Notes: a model not told the origin generated them from the letters alone. A DNA stretch of 64,000 nucleotides from JANPCX01 sp966211815 (GCA_966211815.1 CBIHOD010000009.1:15561-79560); one strand, 5' to 3'. Positions 1 to 10,259 are shown, counted from the stretch's first letter. Made by a program: numbers and translations.

Positions 1-1
1 G

Positions 2-196
2 CCGCGCTACAGCGACATCACCTGGACCGGCCTGGACTTCACCGAAGCCCAATACGAGCAGGTCACCCGCATGGACGCCGCCGAATGGAAGGCCGAGCTG
101 GGCCTGCACACCGAGCTGTTCACCCAGCTGGCCCACCACCTGCCCAAGGCATTGACCGAAACGCAGGCCAAGTTCCAGGCGCGCCTGGAAGGCTGA
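2..196 (+). CDS. pckG: Phosphoenolpyruvate carboxykinase (GTP), C-terminal end (partial)
   Basis: Only the last 64 codons lie in the window; the 5' part is upstream of base 1. The visible tail runs PRYSDITWTGLDFTEAQYEQ and ends in a helical stretch (LFTQLAHHLPKAL...), which I recognise as the C-terminus of GTP-dependent PEP carboxykinase as found in Burkholderiales. The enzyme interconverts oxaloacetate plus GTP with phosphoenolpyruvate, CO2 and GDP at the entry to gluconeogenesis, in the cytoplasm. A strong intrinsic terminator follows 46 bp after the stop codon, so the transcription unit ends here. The catalytic core is not visible, so the family call depends on the tail alone. Confidence 0.8.
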   Translation, partial: PRYSDITWTGLDFTEAQYEQVTRMDAAEWKAELGLHTELFTQLAHHLPKALTETQAKFQARLEG

Positions 197-242
197 CCGG
201 CGCACGGCATCGGGGGGCGGCGCGACAGGCGCCGCCGAGCCG

Positions 243-272
243 CCAAGGGCCCCTCGCGGGCCCTTGGCTTTT
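243..272 (+). terminator. Rho-independent terminator of pckG
   Basis: A perfect 10-bp stem (CCAAGGGCCC / GGGCCCTTGG) with a 5-base loop is followed by CTTTT. It sits between the pckG stop codon and the next gene start at 295. Confidence 0.75.
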
Positions 273-294
273 GGCGCTCCTATAAAGTGTCGCC

Positions 295-1257
295 ATGATC
301 CGCCTGGTGTATTCGGCCCCGCCGACGCGGCCCGCCCCTCAGGCCTTCGACGGCCTGGACATCTTCGAGCGCGGCTGGCTCTCGGCCAACAATGTCCTGC
401 TGCACGGGCGGGACAGCGAGGGCGCCGTGCTGATCGACACCGGGCATGGCCTGCACGCCGGGCAGACCGTCGCCCTGGTGGAAGCCGGCCTGCGGCCGGG
501 CGAGGCCCTGCGCTGCGTGGTCAACACCCACCTGCATTCCGACCATTGCGGCGGCAACGCCGCCCTTCAGCGGCGCTTCCAGGCGCCCACTTTCATCCCG
601 CCCGGCGGGTTCGAGGCGGTGCGCCGCTGGGACGAAACGGCGCTCAGCTACCGTCCCACCGGCCAGTTCTGCGAGCGGTTCGAAGCCCACGGCACCTTGA
701 ACCCCGGCGAGCAGCTGGTGCAGGGCGGACGGGTCTGGGAGGTGCTGGCCGCGCCCGGCCACGACCCCGACGCGGTGATGCTGTTCGACCGCGTTCAACG
801 GGTGCTTGTCTCCGGCGACGCCCTCTGGGAGAACGGCTTCGGCGTGGTTTTCCCCGAACTCGACGGCGAGCGGGGCTTCGACGACGCGCAGGCCGTGCTG
901 GAGGCGATCGACGAATTGCAGCCCAGGTGGGTCATTCCCGGGCACGGGGCGCCCTTCGAGGATGTGGGCGCGGCGCTGCGGCGCGCCCGGGCGAAACTGG
1001 CCGGTTTCCGCGCCGACCCGGCCAAGCATGCGCGCCATGCGGCCAAGGTGCTGCTCAAATTCCACCTGCTGGAGGTGCAGCGCCAATCGGTGGCCGCCAT
1101 GCACCTCTGGGCCGGGGCGACACCGTTGATGCGCCACATCTGGGAAAGCCAGGGCCGTCCGGAAGCCAGCCTTCACCTTTGGTGCGACGGCCTGGTCCGC
1201 GACCTGGCGCGAAGCGCCGCCTTGGTTTGCCGGGACGGCCAGTTGAGCAACCCTTAA
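295..1257 (+). CDS. MBL-fold metallo-hydrolase
   Basis: Cytoplasmic metallo-beta-lactamase-fold hydrolase of 320 aa. The metal site is complete by eye: HLHSDH at residues 79-84, a downstream PGHDPD histidine near residue 156, an Asp in SGDALW, and a last His in IPGHG. This is the binuclear Zn arrangement of glyoxalase II, lactonase and related enzymes. The C-terminal ~90 residues form a helical extension seen in hydrolases of this general subgroup. No signal peptide is visible. It stands alone between pckG and the DUF1800 gene, so the context does not point to a substrate; a thioesterase, lactonase or glyoxalase-II-like activity are all possible. Confidence 0.85.
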   Translation: MIRLVYSAPPTRPAPQAFDGLDIFERGWLSANNVLLHGRDSEGAVLIDTGHGLHAGQTVALVEAGLRPGEALRCVVNTHLHSDHCGGNAALQRRFQAPTFIPPGGFEAVRRWDETALSYRPTGQFCERFEAHGTLNPGEQLVQGGRVWEVLAAPGHDPDAVMLFDRVQRVLVSGDALWENGFGVVFPELDGERGFDDAQAVLEAIDELQPRWVIPGHGAPFEDVGAALRRARAKLAGFRADPAKHARHAAKVLLKFHLLEVQRQSVAAMHLWAGATPLMRHIWESQGRPEASLHLWCDGLVRDLARSAALVCRDGQLSNP

Positions 1258-1562
1258 CCGGGCCACGCTTCCCGTCACCCCTCATCCCATTAGGAGGCGT
1301 CGTGCCATGCCGGCGGCCGGGCACGCGGATATGTGTGTCTTTGTGTTACCGGGATGGCCAACCGGCATCGACTTTGCATCGATGAGACGAGACCAACTCG
1401 CTCCGACGCAAAAACGCAGTACATGCAGGGCGGTTGGTTTCTTTTTCTTACACAAGCGACGCTGCGCGGCGCTTCTCCGGGCCCCCAAGGGTTGGCGCAT
1501 CGGCAGGGATGCGACCAAAGGCTCGGAATGGTCAATGCAAAGACAGAAGAAGGTTGAGGGAC
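1258..1562. other. Intergenic region without a supported gene
   Basis: About 305 bp between the MBL hydrolase and the DUF1800 lipoprotein gene. It contains a pyrimidine-rich patch (GGTTTCTTTTTCTTAC near 1434-1450) and an AGGAGG at 1291-1296 ahead of an ATG at 1307, but the frame opened there runs on into the DUF1800 gene in another frame and has no recognisable protein features. It most likely holds the promoter and leader of the DUF1800-DUF1501 operon; I could not pick a convincing -35/-10 pair. Confidence 0.4.
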
Positions 1563-3512
1563 ATGCGGACGAACGCCATCTGGATTCAATGCCTTTTCGT
1601 GGCCGTGGCGGCCACCGGTTGCGGCGGCGGTGATTCGGGAGGGGCCAAAGACTCGGCGCCGGCCGCCGCGCCGGGCACCGCTCCCGCCGTCGCGGTGACG
1701 GTGACCGACACCACCACGGTCACCAACGAAATGGCACCGGCGCCGGCACCCGCCACGCCGGTGACCAACACCAACAAACCCCTGTTGCCCGGCTCGGTGA
1801 CGGTGGCGCAAGGCCCCTCGCCGGCCCCGGCCAATTCGCCCGCGACTTCATCGCCGTCCCCGTCGCCAGCGCCCGGCACGGGGACCACGGCCAACCCGGC
1901 GCCCCCGCCCCCCGCCCCGGCCGCGCCGGTGTCGCAGCGGGATGCGGTCCGCCTGGCGGAGCAGGCCACCTTCGGCCCCACCGAAGCGCTCCTGGTGGAC
2001 ATCAAGTCCAAAGGCGTCGAAGGCTGGCTGGCCGAGCAGATGTCCCTCAGCGGTTCGGCCTACACCGGCGGCGGTGGCGACGCCATCCACAAAGTCACGA
2101 ACAAGACCGAAGGCTTCTGCGACATGGCCGCCAACGCCGGCAGCAACTGCTGGCGCGACAACTATTCGTCGATGCCGCTGCTGTGGAACTTCTATGCCAA
2201 CGCGATGCAGCGGCCCGACCAGCTGCGCCAGCGGGTGGCTTTCGCGCTGCAGCAGATCGTGGTCATCAGCAACCTCGAAGTGGAGGGCACCTACGGCCTG
2301 CGCTACTACTACAACACGCTGCTGCAGAACGCCTTCGGCAACTACCGCCAGGTGTTGAAGAAAGTGGCGCTGTCGCCGGTCATGGGCGACTACCTGAACA
2401 ACGCGAACAACAACAAGGCGGCGCCCAACGAGAATTTCTCGCGCGAGCTGCTGCAGCTGTTCAGCATCGGCACCTGCGAGCTCAACCTCGACGGCAGCCT
2501 GAAGGGCGGCAACTGCATGCCCACCTACGACAACGAGGCGGTGCGCGAATACGCCTTCGCGCTCACCGGCTGGACCTACCCCGCCGGCGGCGCGTCGCCG
2601 TGGGGCTGCTACCCCACCGGCGCGAACTGCCGCTACTACGGCGGTGACATGGTGCCGGTCGAGCGCTACCACGACACCGCCGCGCGCAAGCTGCTGTCCG
2701 GCCAGAGCCTGGCCGCCGGACACACCACGCCGCAGGCCCTCGAGAAGGTGCTCGACAGCCTGATGCTGCACCCCAACATCGCGCCTTTCATCGGCAAGCA
2801 GCTGATCCAGCACCTGGTGTCGAGCAACCCGTCGCCCGCCTATGTGGCGCGCGTCTCCAACGCCTTCAACACCGGCCGGCACGGCGCTTTCGGCACCGGC
2901 CAGCCCGGCGACCTGGCGGCCACCGTCGCCGCGGTGCTGCTCGACGCGGAGGCCCGTGGCACCGCCACCACCGCGAACGCCGGCCGCCTGCGCGAACCGG
3001 TGCAGCTTTTCACCGGCGTGTTGCGCGCCCTGAACGGCCGCACCGACGGCGACGCGCTGGGCTACTGGTGGGGCGGCGACCTGAAGCAGATGGTCTTCCG
3101 GCCGCCTTCGGTCTTCAATTTCTACCCCCCGAACTACCCGGTGGCCGGCACCAGCCTGGTGGGGCCGCAGTTCGGCATCCACAGCGTCAATTCGGGGCTG
3201 CAGCGCCTGAATTTCCTGACCTATGCCATCGACTGGAACGGCTCCAACCCCGACGCCAACGTGCCGGGCGCCATCGGCACCAAGGTCGACCTCACCGCCT
3301 TCCTCGCCGACGCGCCCGACGCGGCCAAGCTGGTCGACCGCCTGTCGATGCTGGTGCTGGGCGAGCCGCTGCCCTCGGCTTCGCGCACCCAGGCCATCAA
3401 CGCGGTGTCCTGGTGGACGTCGACCACCGACAAGACCAACTGGCAATTGAACCGGGTCAAGGCCGCCGCCTACCTGGTGCTCGCTTCCCCCCAATACCAA
3501 GTCCCGCGCTGA
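1563..3512 (+). CDS. DUF1800 domain-containing lipoprotein
   Basis: A 649-aa exported protein. The start at 1563 is chosen over the in-frame ATG at 1434 because it is preceded by a GAAGGTTGAGGG ribosome-binding region and begins a proper lipoprotein signal, with the lipobox cysteine at residue 20 (VAVAATGC). Residues ~25-120 are a Pro/Ala/Thr/Ser-rich spacer. The DUF1800 domain follows, with the family's typical patterns (RDAVRLAEQATFGPT, LRQRVAFALQQIVV, NENFSRELLQLFSIG, YAFALTGWTY, FRPPSVFNFYPPNYP). The biochemical function of DUF1800 is unknown. The gene is directly followed by a DUF1501 gene, its usual genomic partner, with 4-19 bp between them depending on the start chosen, so the two are almost certainly cotranscribed and act together in the envelope. 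Confidence 0.85.
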   Translation: MRTNAIWIQCLFVAVAATGCGGGDSGGAKDSAPAAAPGTAPAVAVTVTDTTTVTNEMAPAPAPATPVTNTNKPLLPGSVTVAQGPSPAPANSPATSSPSPSPAPGTGTTANPAPPPPAPAAPVSQRDAVRLAEQATFGPTEALLVDIKSKGVEGWLAEQMSLSGSAYTGGGGDAIHKVTNKTEGFCDMAANAGSNCWRDNYSSMPLLWNFYANAMQRPDQLRQRVAFALQQIVVISNLEVEGTYGLRYYYNTLLQNAFGNYRQVLKKVALSPVMGDYLNNANNNKAAPNENFSRELLQLFSIGTCELNLDGSLKGGNCMPTYDNEAVREYAFALTGWTYPAGGASPWGCYPTGANCRYYGGDMVPVERYHDTAARKLLSGQSLAAGHTTPQALEKVLDSLMLHPNIAPFIGKQLIQHLVSSNPSPAYVARVSNAFNTGRHGAFGTGQPGDLAATVAAVLLDAEARGTATTANAGRLREPVQLFTGVLRALNGRTDGDALGYWWGGDLKQMVFRPPSVFNFYPPNYPVAGTSLVGPQFGIHSVNSGLQRLNFLTYAIDWNGSNPDANVPGAIGTKVDLTAFLADAPDAAKLVDRLSMLVLGEPLPSASRTQAINAVSWWTSTTDKTNWQLNRVKAAAYLVLASPQYQVPR

Positions 3513-3531
3513 TTCGATGAAGGCCGCCGCC

Positions 3532-4980
3532 ATGTCCGAACCCACCCAAGACCCGATCTCCGCGGCACGCGACCGCCGCGCCTTCCTGAAATCCGCCTCC
3601 ACCCTGGCGGGCGCGCTCGGCCTGGGCAGCGCGGGCAACCTGCTGCTCGCCTCCGGCGCCGCCGCGCAGGGCGACTACCGCGCCCTCGTCTGCATCTTCC
3701 TCTACGGCGGCAACGACGGCATGAACACCGTCGTCCCCGCCGACTCGGCGCGCCACGCGCAGTACAGCGCGGTGCGCGCCGGCCTGGCCATCCCGCGCGC
3801 CGAACTCGTGGCGATGGACGGCCAGCTCGGCCTGCACCCCGCGCTGTCGGCGCTGTCGGCCGCCTGGGGCGCGGGGCAGCTCGCGCCGGTGGTCAACGTC
3901 GGCCCGCTGAACCAGCCGTTGACCAAGGCGCAGTACCAGGCCGCGCCGTCCAATTCGCCGCTGCGGCCCGACGGCCTGTTCTCGCACGCCGACCAGCAGA
4001 TCCTCTGGGAGACCGGCACCACCAATTCCCTCGAACGCACCGGCTGGGGCGGCCGCGCCTCGCAGCAGATCGCCACCACCAACCCGGTGATCTCGGTGGG
4101 CGGCACCGCCCGCTTCGGCACGACGGCCCTGACCTCGCCCCTGGTGCTGCCCGGCCCCGGCGCCACCTTCGGCGCCTACGGCCTGCAGGGCACCGACCTG
4201 AACTGGGCGCCCAACGCCGCGCGCAAGGCCGCGATCGACGCCATGTACAACGGCGCGCAGGACACCGCGTTGGCCGAGGCCTACGCCAAGACCCACCGAG
4301 ACGCTTTCTCCGCGTCGGTGCGCCTGGGGCCGATCGTCAAGCGGCAGCCCGCCGACGCCGGCGGCTCGGCCGCGATCAACGCCGGATTCGCCAGCCTGAT
4401 CGCCAACGGCAAGGTCACCACCAGCCTGGGCCAGCAGCTCTACCAGATCGCCAAGTTGATCGAGGGCCGGGCCACGGTCCAGGGCAACCGCCAGATCTTC
4501 TTCGCGCAGATCGGCGGCTTCGACACCCACGGCGACCAGGTGATCACCGGCTCGCCATCGCAAGGCGCCCACGCGCGGCGCCTGAAGGAACTCGGCGACG
4601 CGATGGCCGCCTTCAACGCCGCGATGAACCAGCTCGGCCTGGGCGGCTCGGTGACCACGTTCACGCAAAGCGATTTCGGCCGCACCTTCAAGCCCAACAG
4701 CAGCACCGGCACCGACCACGCCTGGGGCAGCCACCACCTGGTGATGGGCGGCGCGGTCAAGGGCGGCAAGAGCTACGGCACCTACCCCGAGCTGGTGCTC
4801 GGCGGGGTGAACGACGTCAGCAATTCCTCCACGTCCGAAGGGCGCTGGATCCCCACCACCTCGGTGGACCAGTACGCCGCCACGCTGCTGCGCTGGTGGG
4901 GCGTGGCCGACAGCCAGTTGAACGCGGTGCTGCCGAACCTGCCGAATTTCGGCGCGGCGCGCAACCTGGGTTTCGTCTGA
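3532..4980 (+). CDS. DUF1501 domain-containing protein, Tat-exported
   Basis: A 482-aa exported protein, second gene of the DUF1800-DUF1501 pair. I prefer the ATG at 3532 because GAAGG lies 8 bases before it; an in-frame ATG at 3517 is possible. Near the N-terminus a twin-arginine motif (DRRAFLKSASTLAGALGLG) is followed by a hydrophobic stretch and an ASGAAAQ cleavage region, so it is probably exported folded. The body shows DUF1501 signatures: CIFLYGGNDGMNTVVP, IGGFDTHGDQ, FTQSDFGRTF and DHAWGSHHLVMGG. DUF1501 belongs to the alkaline-phosphatase-like superfamily, and the conserved Asp/His residues suggest a metal site. The substrate is unknown. Confidence 0.85.
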   Translation: MSEPTQDPISAARDRRAFLKSASTLAGALGLGSAGNLLLASGAAAQGDYRALVCIFLYGGNDGMNTVVPADSARHAQYSAVRAGLAIPRAELVAMDGQLGLHPALSALSAAWGAGQLAPVVNVGPLNQPLTKAQYQAAPSNSPLRPDGLFSHADQQILWETGTTNSLERTGWGGRASQQIATTNPVISVGGTARFGTTALTSPLVLPGPGATFGAYGLQGTDLNWAPNAARKAAIDAMYNGAQDTALAEAYAKTHRDAFSASVRLGPIVKRQPADAGGSAAINAGFASLIANGKVTTSLGQQLYQIAKLIEGRATVQGNRQIFFAQIGGFDTHGDQVITGSPSQGAHARRLKELGDAMAAFNAAMNQLGLGGSVTTFTQSDFGRTFKPNSSTGTDHAWGSHHLVMGGAVKGGKSYGTYPELVLGGVNDVSNSSTSEGRWIPTTSVDQYAATLLRWWGVADSQLNAVLPNLPNFGAARNLGFV

Positions 4981-5050
4981 CGCGACTTCGGCGGGCGAAC
5001 CAGCGGCAAACGATCACAAGGGGAGCGTTGGGAGAGCGTGAGAGAAGCAC

Positions 5051-5148
5051 CGCGGCTGGGGAAGCCGCTGCAAGGGAGGGAGATGATGAAGAGTCGACGT
5101 GCCCGGGGCACCGATCGACCACCTCTTGCAGCGGTGGCCCCAGCCGCG
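5051..5148. repeat. Long nested inverted repeat (98 bp)
   Basis: Outer arms of 24 nt (5051-5074 and 5125-5148) are complementary except for a 3-nt central mismatch (AAG against TGG). The 50-nt interior contains a second palindrome, with GTCGA and TCGAC flanking the self-complementary GTGCCCGGGGCAC. The whole could fold as one long hairpin. It starts 71 bp after the DUF1501 stop codon, so it may act as a transcript-end structure, but there is no T-tract. Its sequence does not match the REP units next to it. Confidence 0.6.
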
Positions 5149-5246
5149 TGACTTCCCGGCGGATCCAAGGCCTTGATTCCTTCGGCGGGCCGTCCATGAT
5201 GGGCGTGCCGGCCTGTGACCGCATGCGGGCGGACGTCTCTTCGATC

Positions 5247-5350
5247 CGTTCGTCCTGGGCCTGTCGAAGGGCCCGCGTCAATTCAGTTGGCGAAGCCTGG
5301 GTGGTTCGCAGGAAAGGCTTCGACAAGCTTGTCCTGAGCCTGTCGAAGGG
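5247..5350. repeat. REP unit, copy 1 of a direct duplication
   Basis: Contains CCTGGGCCTGTCGAAGGG and an inverted pair CTTCGACA (5318-5325) / TGTCGAAG (5341-5348), the core of the CTTCGACAAGCTCAGG-type REP found in many Comamonadaceae. The full ~104-bp unit is repeated 150 bp downstream. Confidence 0.7.
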
Positions 5351-5396
5351 CGCAGCCCGAAAGGTTTGGGCGTGCGCCTGTTGCCTGTTCTTTCTC

Positions 5397-5501
5397 CGTT
5401 CGCCCTGAGCCTGTCAAAGGGTCCATGCCACCTCAGTGTGTCGAAGCTTGGGTGGTTGGCAATGAAAGGCTTCGACAAGCCTGTCCTGAGCCTGTCGAAA
5501 G
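5397..5501. repeat. REP unit, copy 2 of a direct duplication
   Basis: Second copy of the unit at 5247-5350 with scattered substitutions. It includes the same GAAGCxTGGGTGGTT spacer and the inverted pair CTTCGACA / TGTCGAA (5470-5499). It ends 8 bp before the glpK stop codon and could serve as a transcript-end structure for glpK. Confidence 0.7.
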
Positions 5502-5508
5502 ACCCGGC

Positions 5509-7071
<1,563 letters not shown>

Positions 7072-7179
7072 GGCCGATTGTTCGCCGCCGCCGCCCGCGT
7101 GCCAAGCCCCGATGGGCCTGCCGCACCCAGGGGCATTCCCGCAATCCGCGCCGGGCGCTTACGGTCAGAATCGGCCACC

Positions 7180-8766
7180 ATGGCCGCCGCCGACGCCCGC
7201 CCCGACCCTGAGACCGCCAACCGCTGCGACGTCCTTGTCGTCGGCGGCGGCATCAACGGCGCCAGCATCGCCCGCGACCTCGCCGGGCGCGGCTTGAAGG
7301 TGCTGCTGTGCGAACGCGACGACCTGGCGCAGCACACTTCGTCCAACAGCACCAAGCTCATCCACGGCGGCCTGCGCTACCTGGAACACCGCGAATTCCG
7401 GCTGGTGCGCAAGGCGCTGGGCGAACGCGAGGTGTTGCTCAAGAGCGCCCCCCACATCATGTGGCCGCTGCGTTTCGTGATGCCGCACGACGAGGGCATG
7501 CGGCCGGCTTGGCTGATCCGGCTCGGGCTCTTCCTGTACGACCACCTGGCCCGCCGCGAGGTCCTGCCCGGCTCGCACGGCGTCGACCTGCGCCGCCACC
7601 CGGCCGGCGCGCCGCTGAAAGACCGCTACACCCGCGGCTTCGTCTATTCGGACGGCTGGGTCGACGACGCCCGCTTCGTCGTGCTCAACGCCGTCGACGC
7701 CCGCGAGCGCGGCGCCGAAGTGCTGACGCGATGGTCGTGCGAGCGCGCCGATCGCGGCGCGCGGCAGTGGACGGCCCACCTCGCCGGCGGCCCCGACGGC
7801 CGACGGACGCGCCAGGTGCAGGCCCGCGCGCTGGTCAACGCGGCCGGGCCCTGGGCTGCGCAGTTCCTGAACGAGCGCTGCCTCGACGCGCGGCAGGCGG
7901 CACCGCCGGCACAGCGCCGGCTGCGGCTGGTCAAGGGGAGCCACATCGTCGTGCGCCAGCGCTTCGACCACGGCCACGCCTACATCTTCCAGAACCCCGA
8001 CCGGCGCATCATCTTCGCCATCCCCTACGAGCGCGACTTCACGCTGATCGGCACCACCGACGTCGAGCACCTCGGGCCACCGGGCGATCTGCGGGTCGAC
8101 GAGGCCGAGGTGGCCTACCTCTGCGAGCAGGCCAGCCGCTATTTCGCCGAACCCGTGCGGCCCGAAGACGTGGTGTGGCGCTACAGCGGCGTGCGCCCGC
8201 TGCTGGACGACGCGTCGGGCCGTCCCAGCGAGATCACCCGCGACTACGCGCTGGAGATGGACGACCGCGGCGGCGCGCCGCTGCTGTCGATCTGGGGCGG
8301 GAAGATCACCACCTGCCGCAAGCTCGCCGAAGAGGCCTCCGACCTGCTCGCCGCCGCCCTGGGCGCCACCGGCCCCGCATGGACCCGGGGCGCGCCGCTG
8401 CCCGGCGGCGACTTGACCGGCCTGATCGGCGCTCCCCAGCGGCCCGACACCGACTTCGCGCGTTTAGAGCAGGCCCTGGCGCGCAAGCACCCGGGCCTGC
8501 CGGGCCCGTTGCTTCACCGCCTCGCGCGGGCCTACGGCTCGCGGGTCGACCGGTTGATCGAAGAGGGCGGCGGCCTGGGGGCCGCGGTCGCGGGCGACCT
8601 GCACGAGGCCGAGCTGCTCTACCTCTACCGGCATGAATGGGCGCGCTGCGCCGACGACGTGCTCTGGCGGCGCGGCAAGCTGGGGTTGCACTTTGATGCG
8701 GACCAGCGGGCGGCGGTCGCCGACTGGTGCCGGTCGCATTGGGGGAAAGGCGTTTCGGCTTCCTGA
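7180..8766 (+). CDS. glpD: Glycerol-3-phosphate dehydrogenase (aerobic, FAD)
   Basis: Oxidises sn-glycerol-3-phosphate to dihydroxyacetone phosphate at the inner face of the membrane and passes electrons to quinone. The 528-aa protein opens with an FAD Rossmann motif (DVLVVGGGINGASIARDLAG, GGGING at residues 22-27), followed by SSNSTKLIHGGLRYLE, the typical GlpD substrate region; RYTRGFVYSDGWVDDARFV, INAAGPWA-like (VNAAGPWAAQF) and a late GGKITTCRKLAEEA motif complete the family pattern. The length matches the aerobic enzyme (~500-530 aa). It is divergent from glpK, forming a glycerol utilisation pair. A REP palindrome follows the gene. Confidence 0.95.
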   Translation: MAAADARPDPETANRCDVLVVGGGINGASIARDLAGRGLKVLLCERDDLAQHTSSNSTKLIHGGLRYLEHREFRLVRKALGEREVLLKSAPHIMWPLRFVMPHDEGMRPAWLIRLGLFLYDHLARREVLPGSHGVDLRRHPAGAPLKDRYTRGFVYSDGWVDDARFVVLNAVDARERGAEVLTRWSCERADRGARQWTAHLAGGPDGRRTRQVQARALVNAAGPWAAQFLNERCLDARQAAPPAQRRLRLVKGSHIVVRQRFDHGHAYIFQNPDRRIIFAIPYERDFTLIGTTDVEHLGPPGDLRVDEAEVAYLCEQASRYFAEPVRPEDVVWRYSGVRPLLDDASGRPSEITRDYALEMDDRGGAPLLSIWGGKITTCRKLAEEASDLLAAALGATGPAWTRGAPLPGGDLTGLIGAPQRPDTDFARLEQALARKHPGLPGPLLHRLARAYGSRVDRLIEEGGGLGAAVAGDLHEAELLYLYRHEWARCADDVLWRRGKLGLHFDADQRAAVADWCRSHWGKGVSAS

Positions 8767-8848
8767 CGCCCCGGCTGTCGGAGGACCAACCCGTCCGGCC
8801 CGGAATAAGTTCCTGCAGCATTGGTCAACCTTTTACCGTTCGGGCTGA

Positions 8849-8905
8849 GCCCTTCGACAAGCTCAGGGTGAACGTAGAAGGGGCGCCCTGAGCTTGTCGA
8901 AGGGC
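8849..8905. repeat. REP palindrome between glpD and proA
   Basis: A perfect 20-bp inverted repeat (8849-8868 and 8886-8905; arms GCCCTTCGACAAGCTCAGGG and its complement) with a 17-bp loop. It is the canonical form of the REP that is also seen, degenerated and duplicated, at 5247-5501. Confidence 0.85.
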
Positions 8906-8963
8906 CCACGTCACCGCTGCCCCCAGCGCGGCAGGACAAGCGGCCTTTTGGGACAATCGGAGG

Positions 8964-10244
8964 ATGAGCACCACAGACCTCCAAGAATCGATCGCCCGCA
9001 TGGGCGCCGCCGCCCGCGCCGCCAGCCGGCTGATGGCCGCCGCGCCCACCGCCGCGAAGGACCGCGCACTCGTCGCGCTGGCGCGCCTGCTGCGCGAGCC
9101 GGCCGATGCGCTGCAAGCCGCCAACGCCCGCGACATCGACGCCGCCCAGGCCGCGGGCCTGGCCGTGCCGATGGTCGACCGGCTGCGCCTGACCGACAAG
9201 GTGGTGGCCACCGTGGCCGAAGGCTGCGAGCAGATCGCCGCCATGCCCGACCCCGTCGGCGAGGTCACCAACCTGCGCCGCCGCCCCACCGGCATCAGCG
9301 TGGGCCAGATGCGGGTGCCGATCGGCGTGTTCGGCATGATCTACGAGAGCCGGCCCAACGTGACGATCGAAGCCGCGTCGCTGGCCATCAAGAGCGGCAA
9401 CGCCTGCATCCTGCGCGGCGGCTCTGAGGCCATTCATTCCAACCTCGCGCTTTGGAAGCTGGTGCAGGCGGCGCTGGTCGAAGCCGGCCTGCCGGCCGAC
9501 GCGGTGCAGCTCGTGCAGACCACCGACCGCGCCGCGGTCGGCCACCTGATCGCTTCGCCCGAGGCGGTCGACGTCATCATCCCGCGCGGCGGCAAGGGCC
9601 TGATCGAACGCATCAGCCGCGAGGCCCGGGTGCCGGTGATCAAGCACCTGGACGGCAATTGCCACGTCTACGTCGATGCCCAGGTCGACCTGGCCCTGGC
9701 GCTGCGCGTCACCGACAACGCCAAGACGCAGAAGTACAGCCCGTGCAACGCGGCCGAGTCGCTGCTGGTTCACGCGGCCGCCGCGCCGCGCTTCCTGCCC
9801 GAGATCGGCGCGGTGTTCGCGGCCAAGGGCGTCGAGATGCGCGTCGACGCCGCGGCGCGCGCGCTGCTCGATGGCGTGCCCGGCGCGAAGCTCGTCGACG
9901 CCACCGAGCAGGACTGGTCCGAGGAATACCTCGCGCCCGTCATCAGCGTCAAAGTGGTGTCCAGCCTGGACGAAGCCATCGCCCACATCAACCGCTACGG
10001 CTCGCACCACACCGACGCCATCCTGACCGAGCACCACCCCAGCGCGATGCGCTTCCTGCGCGAGGTCGATTCGGCCAGCGTGATGGTCAACGCCAGTACC
10101 CGCTTCGCCGACGGCTTCGAATACGGGCTGGGCGCCGAGATCGGCATCAGCACCGACAAATTCCACGCCCGCGGTCCGGTGGGGCTGGAAGGCCTCACCT
10201 CGATGAAGTGGGTGGTGCTGGGTCAGGGCGAAGTGCGGGGTTGA
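8964..10244 (+). CDS. proA: Glutamate-5-semialdehyde dehydrogenase
   Basis: Second enzyme of proline biosynthesis: NADPH-dependent reduction of gamma-glutamyl phosphate to glutamate-5-semialdehyde in the cytoplasm. The 426-aa product matches ProA in length and motifs: VPIGVFGMIYESRPNVT, KSGNACILRGGSEAIHSN, the catalytic-cysteine segment KYSPCNAAESLLVH, and FADGFEYGLGAEIGISTDK near the end. GGAGG lies immediately before the ATG, an unusually short spacing. proB is not adjacent. The gene stands alone between the REP and the opposite-strand ArsR gene. Confidence 0.95.
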   Translation: MSTTDLQESIARMGAAARAASRLMAAAPTAAKDRALVALARLLREPADALQAANARDIDAAQAAGLAVPMVDRLRLTDKVVATVAEGCEQIAAMPDPVGEVTNLRRRPTGISVGQMRVPIGVFGMIYESRPNVTIEAASLAIKSGNACILRGGSEAIHSNLALWKLVQAALVEAGLPADAVQLVQTTDRAAVGHLIASPEAVDVIIPRGGKGLIERISREARVPVIKHLDGNCHVYVDAQVDLALALRVTDNAKTQKYSPCNAAESLLVHAAAAPRFLPEIGAVFAAKGVEMRVDAAARALLDGVPGAKLVDATEQDWSEEYLAPVISVKVVSSLDEAIAHINRYGSHHTDAILTEHHPSAMRFLREVDSASVMVNASTRFADGFEYGLGAEIGISTDKFHARGPVGLEGLTSMKWVVLGQGEVRG

Positions 10245-10259
10245 CCCGGCCGCCGCCGG

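Larger units (their letters stand above)
4981..5508. other. Gene-free intergenic region rich in palindromes
   Basis: 528 bp between the convergent DUF1501 gene and glpK. It holds one long imperfect palindrome (5051-5148) and two copies of a ~104-bp REP-containing unit (5247-5350 and 5397-5501). No reading frame here looks like a protein: the open frames are made of the REP sequence itself. Confidence 0.6.

Noticed and set aside
1307..1633. Open frame of 108 codons preceded by AGGAGG
   Set aside because: It overlaps the start of the DUF1800 gene in another frame, the encoded sequence is Arg/Cys-rich without structure, and the spacing of the AGGAGG (10 bases) is long.
1848..3638. 596-codon open frame on the minus strand across the DUF1800 gene
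   Set aside because: A shadow frame of high-GC coding DNA: composition is Arg/Gly/His/Val/Gln-rich, there are no motifs, and the opposite strand encodes a clear family protein.
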